Assembly: GCF_014203855.1 (NCBI RefSeq)
Contig: NZ_JACHJV010000001.1
Location: 3,534,001 to 3,598,000, forward strand
Source: Kitasatospora kifunensis
GTDB taxonomy: Bacteria; Actinomycetota; Actinomycetes; Streptomycetales; Streptomycetaceae
DNA: 64,000 bases
Direction: 5' to 3'
The notes under the pieces were generated by a model. That model did not search any database. It was not told the DNA's origin and saw only the letters and a list, made by a program, of their open reading frames with translations. Of this stretch, positions 57,351-64,000 are shown one piece after another (position 1 is the stretch's first letter; every line of letters begins with the position of its first letter). A program made the translations under genes and the position numbers.

Positions 57351-58277
57351 ATGGCAGCCGGCGCACGATCCACGGACCCGGTCCGCGAGGCCGAACTGCT
57401 GCCGGAGCTGTTCCGGGTGGCCGACTCCGCCTCGCAGCGCGGTCAGCGCCACTCGATCACGCTGGCCCGCTGGCAGCTGCTGCTGCTCACCGCGGCCGCG
57501 GCGGTCGGCTCCGCAGCCGGACGCCCGTACGCCTGGGCGGCCGCGGCGGCCTACCTCGGGGCCGGCTGGCTGGCCGTGGAGGTCAGCCGGCAGAATCCGC
57601 AGGGCCTGTGGTACGAGGGCCGGGCGGCCGCCGAGTCGGTCAAGACGCTGGCCTGGAAGTTCGCGGTGCGAGCCGATGCCTATCAGCCACTGCCGACCAC
57701 GCTGCCGGACGCCGAGGGGCTCTACGACCTCCAGTTGCGCGGCATCCTGCGCGGCTTCAGACACAGCCCGGTGCTGCCGAGCGACGCCGAGCGACGCGCC
57801 GGGGTGACGGCGGCCATGCGCGAGCTGCGCGAACAGCCGCTGACCGTGCGCCGGGAGGTCTACCTGCGCGAACGGGTGGCAGCGCAGCACGGCTGGTACC
57901 GGGCCAAGGCCGGCTACTGCGACCGGGCCGGGCGGGTCACCGAGCTGCTCGGGGTCGCGCTGCCCGCCCTGGGCCTGGTGCTGGCGGTGCTGCGGGCACT
58001 GGACACCGTCTCCTTCGACCAGTTGGGCACCGTCTCGGCGGTGGCCGCCTCGGTGACCACCTGGGCCCAGCTGCGCCAGTACCGCCCGCTGGCGGCCGCC
58101 TACCGGCTGGCGGCCGACGAACTGGAGCTGGTCCGCGCGCAGTTGACCCAGCTCGACGTGGCCGCCGCCGACTCCGAGGAGCTCTGGGCCCGGCTTGCCA
58201 GAGACGCCGAGGAGGCCGTGTCGCGCGAGCACACCACCTGGCAGGCCCGCCGGGAGGTCCGCGGACCCGGCCACTGA
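57351..58277 (+). CDS. SLATT/DUF4231-type membrane protein
   Basis: 308 residues with four hydrophobic helices in two pairs (about 45-75 and 200-230) flanked by charged helices; YDLQLRGILRGFRHSP and RERVAAQHGWYRAKAGYCDR match the DUF4231/SLATT pattern. SLATT proteins are predicted pore-forming effectors in conflict or signalling systems. ATG with GGGGGA upstream. Located between the SIS gene and the FxSxx-COOH region. Confidence 0.7.
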   Translation: MAAGARSTDPVREAELLPELFRVADSASQRGQRHSITLARWQLLLLTAAAAVGSAAGRPYAWAAAAAYLGAGWLAVEVSRQNPQGLWYEGRAAAESVKTLAWKFAVRADAYQPLPTTLPDAEGLYDLQLRGILRGFRHSPVLPSDAERRAGVTAAMRELREQPLTVRREVYLRERVAAQHGWYRAKAGYCDRAGRVTELLGVALPALGLVLAVLRALDTVSFDQLGTVSAVAASVTTWAQLRQYRPLAAAYRLAADELELVRAQLTQLDVAAADSEELWARLARDAEEAVSREHTTWQARREVRGPGH

Positions 58278-58316
58278 GCGCGGGCAGCCGCCCGAGCCAG
58301 GTCGACCCGACCCAGC

Positions 58317-58391
58317 CCCGATCTATGCCATCCCGATCTACGCCATCCCGATCTACGCCATCCCGATCTACGTCACCCCGATCTATGTCCC
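58317..58391 (+). repeat. Five tandem 15-nt units upstream of the hydrolase gene
   Basis: CCCGATCTATGCCAT, CCCGATCTACGCCAT twice, CCCGATCTACGTCAC and CCCGATCTATGTCCC, ending about 9 nt before the ribosome site of the hydrolase gene, so it probably lies in its 5' leader. Confidence 0.9.
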
Positions 58392-58412
58392 CGAGCTATG
58401 GAGGTCCCCGGC

Positions 58413-59288
58413 GTGCAGCCCCGACTGGTGAAGACCGCCGACTGCCGCAGGCTCGCCGTGCAGACCTTCGGCGACCCCGAAGGCCGACCGGTCTTCCTGA
58501 TGCACGGCACGCCCGGAAGCCGACTCGGGCCCACGCCGCGCAGCACCGTGCTCTACAACCTCGGTGTCCGCCTGATCTCCTTCGACCGCCCCGGCTACGG
58601 CGGCTCGGACCGCCTGCGCGGCCGCCAGGTGGCCGCGGCCGCCGCCGACGTGCAGGCGATCGCCGACGAGTTCGGGCTGGAACGTTTCGCCGTGGTGGGC
58701 CGCTCCGGCGGCGGACCGCACGCGCTGGCCTGTGGCGCCCTGCTGCCAGGGCGGGTGCACCGGGTGGCCGTGCTGGTGGGCCTGGCCCCCTGGAACGCCG
58801 AGGACCTGGACTGGTACGCCGGGATGACCGCCGCCAACATCCGCGACTACCGCGCCGCCGAGCGCGACCACCAGCGGATCGCGGCCACCATGGAGCAGCG
58901 CGCCCGGCGGATCCGCGACGATCCGGCCACCGTGCTCGCCGGGCTGCGCCGGGAGTTGACCGCCGAGGACCGGGCGGTGGTCTCCGACGCCGGCATCCGC
59001 CGCCTGCTGCTGAGCAACTACCGCGAGGCGTTCCGGCAGAACGCCGACGGCTGGATCGACGACGTGCTCGCCTTCACCACCGACTGGGGCTTCAAGGCCC
59101 AGGACGTCACGGCCGCCACCTGGCTGTGGCACGGCGCGGACGACATGTGGTCACCGGTGGACCACTCCCGCTGGCTGGCCGCGCACATCCCCGACGCCAC
59201 CCTCTTCCTGGAGCCCGGCGCCGCCCACTTCGGCTCGCTGCGGGTGCTCACCGCCGCCCTGAAGTGGGCGGCGGGTGGCGCTGGCTGA
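58413..59288 (+). CDS. Alpha/beta hydrolase
   Basis: 291 residues from the GTG at 58413, which has GGAGG 8 nt upstream; the ATG at 58398 overlaps that site and is less likely. Oxyanion region LMHGTPGSRLGP, nucleophile elbow VVGRSGGGPHA (Ser in GxSxG), acid region WHGADDMWSPVDH and catalytic His in EPGAAHFGSL. Substrate unknown. Convergent with fxsT, 20 nt apart. Confidence 0.88.
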   Translation: MQPRLVKTADCRRLAVQTFGDPEGRPVFLMHGTPGSRLGPTPRSTVLYNLGVRLISFDRPGYGGSDRLRGRQVAAAAADVQAIADEFGLERFAVVGRSGGGPHALACGALLPGRVHRVAVLVGLAPWNAEDLDWYAGMTAANIRDYRAAERDHQRIAATMEQRARRIRDDPATVLAGLRRELTAEDRAVVSDAGIRRLLLSNYREAFRQNADGWIDDVLAFTTDWGFKAQDVTAATWLWHGADDMWSPVDHSRWLAAHIPDATLFLEPGAAHFGSLRVLTAALKWAAGGAG

Positions 59289-59308
59289 CGTATCGTCACC
59301 CCAAAGGG

Positions 59309-62300
59309 TCAGACCGGCTGCGGCTCCAGGTCGCGGTTGATCCGCTTCCAGCCCCGGGCCGAGACCGTGTTGGGGTGCTCCTCACCGAGCTGGCGGATCA
59401 GCTCGGCGACCGCGCGGGCGCGCAGCTCGGTGGCCTGGTTCACCTTGCCCTGGGAGCGCAGCGTGACGGCCAAGTTGGCCTGACAGGCCACCGCGTCGGG
59501 GTGGCGCGCGCTGTAGCGGTCACACAGACCCCGGTAGGCGGACAGCTCCAGTTCCTCGGCCTCGGCCAGCCGGCCCTGGTCACCGTAGGCGTTGGCCAGG
59601 TTGATCATCGCGTTGAGGGTGTACGGGTGCTCGCGACCCAACACCCGGGTGAGCGTGTTCACCGTGCTCGTGCCCAGCTCGACCGCCTCCGTCACCCCAC
59701 CGCTGCCGCGCAGGTAGATCACCAGGTTGTTGGCGCAGGCCAGGGTGAACGGGTGTTCCGCGCCGAAGAGTTGCTGGTGGCCTACGAAGACCTGGCGGGC
59801 CAGATCACGGGCCGCGTCCTTGTCGCCGCCCGCGCTGTAGTCGGCGGCCAGGTTGAGCGCGCAGGCCAGCGTGTCCGGCGCGTTCTCGCCGTAGCGCTCC
59901 AGGTAGCGCTCGTAGGTCTCCTTGGTGAGCCGGCGCGCCTCGGCCTGCCGGCCCGCCTTGCGCAGCGAGACCGCCAGCGACTTGGCGTTGCGCAGGATCT
60001 CCGGCACGTCGATGTCCAGCACCTCGGCGTAGGCGTCGGCCACCTCCTGGTGGATCGTCACCGATCCCGCGTAGTCGCCCTGTTCCCGCAGGTCTCGGGC
60101 GAGCATGCCCTTGCTGGAGAGGGTGTAGGGGTGCTTGGCTCCGAGCACCAAAGTGCGCCGGTCCAAGGTGTCCTGGTCCAGCTCCTGGGCCGCCCTGCTG
60201 TCGCCGACCAGGCGCAGGTCGATGGCCAGGTTGTTGGCGATCGACAGGGTGCGCGGGTTGTCCTCGCCGAACTGCTCGCGGAACCTCTCCAGGGTCTGCC
60301 GGTCCAGCTCCAGCGCCTTGGCGAACTCCCCCAGCGCCCGGTGGTCGGCGCTCAGCGAGCCGGCTGTCATCAGGGTGTACGGGTGGTGCTCGCCGAGCAC
60401 CTGGCGCTGGCTGCGCAGGGTGGCCTCGTCCAGCGCCATGGCCTCCGCGTACTGGCCCTGGGAGCGCATCACGTTGGCCAGTTGGAAGCGCAGCAGCAGG
60501 GTCTGCCGGTCGTCCTGGCCGAGCTTGGCGGTCCAGGCGTCGTCCAGCAGGTGACCCATCCGGCTCGCCTGGACGAACTCGCCGCGCTTCCACAGATAGC
60601 GGACCCGGTCGATCATCAACTGCCGGGTGTCCGACTCGTCGCAGTCGTGCGCCCGCGAAGGCGACAGGTGCGGCCAGATCTCCTCGAAGGCGGGCCAGTT
60701 GGCCGGGTCGTCGGTGTCGCCGACCACCGGGCGCGCGCCGATCAGGATCCGGTGCACCTCGTGCACGGTGTCGTTCTGCTGCTCGGGGGTCATCTCCGAG
60801 CGGATCACCTCCTGGACCAGCCGGTGCACCTGGATGCTGTTCGCACCCGCGTCCACCTTGGCCAGCGCGTACCGGCCGATCGCCTGGATCACCCGCCCCA
60901 GCAGGAACTTGTCGCTCAGCCCCGGGTCGAAGGGGACCAGCGCGCGGATCATCTGGTCGCTGTAGAAGAGGTTCATCGAGATCGGCTCGGGTGCGAAGTA
61001 GGCGCACAGTTGCAGCATCCGGGCGGCGGCCGGGGACTGTTCGCGCAGCCGGGCGATGGAGACCCGCCAGGTGGCGCCGACCGTCATCGGGTAGTCCACC
61101 GGGCGGCCCAGTTCCAGCACCCGGGCGGCCTCGGTCTGCAGGGCCGCGATGTACTCGGCGACCGGGGTGCCGGTGGCCTTCAGCCAGGCCCCGGCCACCT
61201 CGACGGCCAGCGGCAGGTCACCCACCGCCTCGGCCACCGCGTCCGCGTCCACCCGGCTGAGCGCGCCGCTGGTGCGCCGGGTGAGGTGGTCGATGCTCTC
61301 GCCGCGGGTGAAGACGTCCATGGTCAGCGCCTCGGCGTGGGTGGCCCAGGCCTGGTTGCGCGAGGTGACCAGGATGTGGCCGTTGCCGCCGGGGAAGTAG
61401 CGGCGGATCTCGGCCGGCTCGTCCGCGTTGTCGAAGATCAGCAGCCAGCGCTTGACCCGCTCCCCGCGGCGCAGCGACTCCAGCGCGATCTCGGTGGCCA
61501 GCGCCACCGGCTCGTTGCTGGCCCGGCCCATCTTGCGGGCGAGCTCCGCCAGTTGGCCCTGGATCTCGTCCTCCTGCTCGGCCGAGACCCACCAGACCAG
61601 GTCGTAGTCGGCCATGAAGCGGTGCGCGTACTCCAGCGCCACCTGGGTCTTGCCGACGCCACCGAGCCCGTAGAGGGTCTGCGGCACCGGCAGCACCGCG
61701 GTCGCGCCGCCGCCGAGCTGGTTGCGCAGCCGCTCCAGCAGCTCGGCCCGGCCGGTGAAGTAGGTGTTGCGCGGCGGCACGTTCCAGATCTCCGGCTGGG
61801 TGCCGGGAAACCGCGGTCCGCTCGCGGTGTCCACCGCCGGTGCCTCCTCCCGGCCCAGCGCCTTGACCAGCGCCAGCAGTGCCTGCGGCTCCTTGAGGTT
61901 GACCAGGTCCACCGGGTTGCGGCTGCTGAACGGGGCGACCAGCGAGGTGGAGCCGACCCGGACGGGGATTAACTGGCGGCGGGTGCCGGACGGGTCGGAG
62001 CCGACCACCGACTCCCACAGCGCGCGGGCCTGCGGGGAGCGCAGATAGGCCGGTGAGAGTACTGCCACGGTCCGGTAGGCCGCGTCCACCGAGCGCTCGG
62101 TGTCGGCCCGCGCGTCGGCGCCCGCGCCCACGTCCCTGGGCAGCACCCGGAAGCCGGCCGCGCCGAGCACGAACTCGATCCAGTCGGCCCACATCCGGTC
62201 CTCGGGCACGTAGCTGAGGTAGATGTCGGCCGGCACGGTGGGACGGCGGCGGGTGAACGCCTCGATGTAGCGCAGCCGCACCTCCTCGTCCATCGGCGGC

Positions 62301-63379
62301 AGCCCGCTGACCCGACCCGCGGTGATCATGTCGGTCAGCCGCTCGCAGGCCGAGAGCATGCTGGTCGGCGTGCCCACCTGGTCGCCGAAGGTGGCCAGGA
62401 TCTCCTCGTAGGCGTAGAACGGCCGGTACGGGATCTCCACCGAGCCCCAGTAGTGCACCAGTTCCTCGTTGCTGAGCCCAGCGGGCAGCCCGTCGAAACG
62501 GATCCGGGCCAGCGCCCGCCCCGCGTCCGCCTTGTCCTTCTCGAAGTCGTCGATCCGCATCGGGACCGGCAGGATCCGGATCCCCCGGTCGCGGTAGCGG
62601 TCCGCGATGTGCTGGGCGATCCGGGAGGCGCCGTCGATGCTCTGGTCGCTCAGCGTGAAGCAGACCACCAGGTCGTCGGGCATCTGCACGGTGCAGATCT
62701 CGGCGGTGTCGGACAGTCCGGTGCGGCTGTCGATCAGCACGTAGTCGTAGCGCTTGCGCATGTCGGCACGGAGCGCGTCGAAGAACTGGCCGCCGTCGAA
62801 GCGCTCGTAGAACAGGTCCCAGTCCAGGCTGCCCAAGGTGCCTGAGTAGTCCCGGTCCTGGCGGCCCGCAGCCAGGAAGTCGATACTGCCGCCGGCCGGG
62901 AACCCGCCCCAGGAGAGCGGCACCGCGTGCCCGGCCACCTTGGCGAAGTCCAGGTGCCAGCCAGGGTGGTGGCCGATCTCCAGCAGCTCCCGCTGGTAGC
63001 GCTCGGGTTCGAGCAGTGCGTCGGCGTGCAGCTCGGTCTCCCGCAGCGCCTCCTCGCGGTAGTCGTTGATCAGCGTCATCACGCCCGGCGAGTCGGCCAG
63101 TTCGGCCGCGTCCAGGAAGGGGTGGAAGAACTTGGCCAGCCCGGGGGCCTCCAGGTCCCAGTCCACGGTGAGCACCCGGAAGCCGTTCGCCGCCAGGATC
63201 CAGGCCGTGTTGGCCAGCGCCATGGTGCGCCCGGTGCCGCCCTTGTAGGAGTAGAAGGTGATGATCCGGCCCTGGCGGTCCTCGTCGCTGGGCCTGGCCG
63301 GAGCGGGACCGGACGCGGTCAGCTTCGCTGCTGAACCACGCCCACCCACCCGGAGGTTGCGAGTCTGGTCAGACGTCAT
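59309..63379 (-). CDS. fxsT: FxSxx-COOH system TPR protein FxsT (MinD-like, TIR, NB-ARC, TPR)
   Basis: 1356 residues. Domains in order: a MinD/ParA-like P-loop ATPase (YSYKGGTGRTMALANTAW at 44-60, DWDLEAPGLAKFF), a TIR-like domain (~384-510, ADIYLSYVPEDRMWADWIEF, with Glu 456 in ALWESVV as possible catalytic residue), an NB-ARC/STAND ATPase (P-loop GLGGVGKT 571-578) and a long TPR array from ~940. This layout is that of FxsT in FxSxx-COOH loci, where the precursor peptide is modified by the radical SAM enzyme FxsB. ATG 63379 overlaps the fxsC stop, with GGAGG upstream. Action unproven. Confidence 0.85.
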   Translation of the reverse strand: MTSDQTRNLRVGGRGSAAKLTASGPAPARPSDEDRQGRIITFYSYKGGTGRTMALANTAWILAANGFRVLTVDWDLEAPGLAKFFHPFLDAAELADSPGVMTLINDYREEALRETELHADALLEPERYQRELLEIGHHPGWHLDFAKVAGHAVPLSWGGFPAGGSIDFLAAGRQDRDYSGTLGSLDWDLFYERFDGGQFFDALRADMRKRYDYVLIDSRTGLSDTAEICTVQMPDDLVVCFTLSDQSIDGASRIAQHIADRYRDRGIRILPVPMRIDDFEKDKADAGRALARIRFDGLPAGLSNEELVHYWGSVEIPYRPFYAYEEILATFGDQVGTPTSMLSACERLTDMITAGRVSGLPPMDEEVRLRYIEAFTRRRPTVPADIYLSYVPEDRMWADWIEFVLGAAGFRVLPRDVGAGADARADTERSVDAAYRTVAVLSPAYLRSPQARALWESVVGSDPSGTRRQLIPVRVGSTSLVAPFSSRNPVDLVNLKEPQALLALVKALGREEAPAVDTASGPRFPGTQPEIWNVPPRNTYFTGRAELLERLRNQLGGGATAVLPVPQTLYGLGGVGKTQVALEYAHRFMADYDLVWWVSAEQEDEIQGQLAELARKMGRASNEPVALATEIALESLRRGERVKRWLLIFDNADEPAEIRRYFPGGNGHILVTSRNQAWATHAEALTMDVFTRGESIDHLTRRTSGALSRVDADAVAEAVGDLPLAVEVAGAWLKATGTPVAEYIAALQTEAARVLELGRPVDYPMTVGATWRVSIARLREQSPAAARMLQLCAYFAPEPISMNLFYSDQMIRALVPFDPGLSDKFLLGRVIQAIGRYALAKVDAGANSIQVHRLVQEVIRSEMTPEQQNDTVHEVHRILIGARPVVGDTDDPANWPAFEEIWPHLSPSRAHDCDESDTRQLMIDRVRYLWKRGEFVQASRMGHLLDDAWTAKLGQDDRQTLLLRFQLANVMRSQGQYAEAMALDEATLRSQRQVLGEHHPYTLMTAGSLSADHRALGEFAKALELDRQTLERFREQFGEDNPRTLSIANNLAIDLRLVGDSRAAQELDQDTLDRRTLVLGAKHPYTLSSKGMLARDLREQGDYAGSVTIHQEVADAYAEVLDIDVPEILRNAKSLAVSLRKAGRQAEARRLTKETYERYLERYGENAPDTLACALNLAADYSAGGDKDAARDLARQVFVGHQQLFGAEHPFTLACANNLVIYLRGSGGVTEAVELGTSTVNTLTRVLGREHPYTLNAMINLANAYGDQGRLAEAEELELSAYRGLCDRYSARHPDAVACQANLAVTLRSQGKVNQATELRARAVAELIRQLGEEHPNTVSARGWKRINRDLEPQPV

Positions 63380-64000
63380 GATCTCCTCCTTCGTCATCCT
63401 CATCGAACTCGTGGTCGAGCTCGGGGTCGATCTCATCGTTCTCGTCGTCAAGGGCGGGCTCATCGTCCATGGCGGGCTCATCGTCCATGGCGGGCTCATC
63501 GTCCATGGCGGGCTCGTCGTCAAGGGCAGGCTCGGGGCGGTAGCGGTTCTGCGGCGGCCCGAAGGCGTCCCGCAGCCGGGGCCGGGACTCACCGGTCCCG
63601 GGCGGCCTCGGCAGCCCGCGTTCCTTGAAGGCCTTCTGCGCGCGGATCGCGGCGTGCTGGAAAGCCAGGCCGAAGTCGCTCGCGGTGGGCACCCCTTCGG
63701 GGTCGGTGCCGTCACCCGCGATCGGGCGGAACGAGGGTCGGGGGCTGCCGCCGCGGTGGCGCAGCACCTGCTCGCTGAGCGCGGCCAGGGTGTCGGTCTC
63801 GGCCGCGCACTGCGGATCGTCGCGGTTCCACGGCTCCACCACCGCCACCCAGGCGGGGTTGCGCCGGGCGAACTCACGCACCAGCGCACAGCGTTGCGGA
63901 TCCTGCAGCACCCAGCGGTCGAGCAGCAGCACGCCGGGGCCCTGCGGCCGCTCCAGCTCCATCAGCCGGGCCGCCGCCAGGTCGAACTCGTGGATGGTCG
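63369..64000 (-). CDS. fxsC: TIR-like protein FxsC (partial, N-terminus beyond window)
   Basis: The frame is open to the window edge (TIHEFDLAAARLMELERPQG), so only the C-terminal ~210 residues are seen. They match FxsC: LLLDRWVLQDPQRCALVREF, PAWVAVVEPWNRDDPQ, DFGLAFQHAAIRAQKAFKER. The end is an acidic tail with five hexapeptide repeats (EPAMDD type). It overlaps fxsT by 11 nt. The radical SAM fxsB and peptide fxsA genes would be expected further right. Confidence 0.75.
   Translation of the reverse strand, partial: TIHEFDLAAARLMELERPQGPGVLLLDRWVLQDPQRCALVREFARRNPAWVAVVEPWNRDDPQCAAETDTLAALSEQVLRHRGGSPRPSFRPIAGDGTDPEGVPTASDFGLAFQHAAIRAQKAFKERGLPRPPGTGESRPRLRDAFGPPQNRYRPEPALDDEPAMDDEPAMDDEPAMDDEPALDDENDEIDPELDHEFDEDDEGGDHDV
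63445..63534. repeat. Five tandem 18-nt units inside fxsC
   Basis: Units TCGTCAAGGGCGGGCTCA, then TCGTCCATGGCGGGCTCA twice, TCGTCCATGGCGGGCTCG and TCGTCAAGGGCAGGCTCG. They encode the acidic EPAMDD-type hexapeptide tail. Near-identical central copies suggest recent slippage. Confidence 0.9.

Noticed and set aside
57608..61972. A 1454-codon plus-strand frame
   Set aside because: It spans the SLATT and hydrolase genes in another frame and the antisense of fxsT. No family features.

Overview
The window is chromosomal DNA of a high-GC actinomycete of the Streptomyces/Kitasatospora type. The evidence is third-position GC-rich codon use, many GTG starts, a 14-gene complex I operon in actinobacterial order, futalosine-pathway menaquinone genes, a DmdR1-type iron regulator, Scr1/DUF397 regulator pairs and an FxSxx-COOH system. 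No rRNA, tRNA, CRISPR array or intact insertion sequence was seen.

Layout. 1-15569 (minus): nuoA to nuoN, tightly coupled, with nuoN running off the left edge; a promoter region with three FNR/CRP/Rex-like dyads lies upstream of nuoA. 15570-21700: an accessory patch with an orphan VapB-like antitoxin, two paralogous Phd-antitoxin/RelE-like toxin pairs (both toxin genes broken at nearly the same codon) on either side of an EamA exporter, a secreted mannose-lectin protein and an XRE/DUF397 pair with two small divergent genes. 21872-28298: a lipoprotein, then a coupled minus-strand operon (FAD/NAD(P)-binding oxidoreductase, GNAT, MFS exporter, ArgH-like lyase) that looks like a small biosynthetic cassette, preceded by an ML (NPC2/Der p 2) domain protein. 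28497-35095: secreted cyclophilin, geranylgeranyl reductase, menG, mqnC and mqnA, so much of menaquinone synthesis and modification lies near complex I, its user. 35260-48519: cold-shock gene with a structured leader or small RNA, dicarboxylate symporter, two MFS exporters, LacI regulator, ECF-type sigma factor with a zinc anti-sigma/maleylpyruvate-isomerase fusion, purU, SCO4402-family gene and a substrate-binding lipoprotein. 48544-58277: two large TPR-type regulators, a neprosin-like secreted protein, a Prim-Pol-like protein, DmdR1, a SIS protein and a SLATT/DUF4231 membrane protein. 58413-64000: an alpha/beta hydrolase, then FxsT and FxsC of an FxSxx-COOH system, whose peptide and radical-SAM genes would lie beyond the right edge.

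Recurring oddities are short tandem arrays with 15- or 18-nt units (nuoA-nuoB spacer, next to dmdR1, upstream of the hydrolase, inside fxsC), several leaderless promoters, and broken or truncated genes (two toxins and an alpha/beta-hydrolase remnant). The best candidates for new biology are the twin disabled toxin-antitoxin modules, the FAD enzyme/lyase cassette, the terminator-bearing leader of the cold-shock gene and the multi-domain FxsT.
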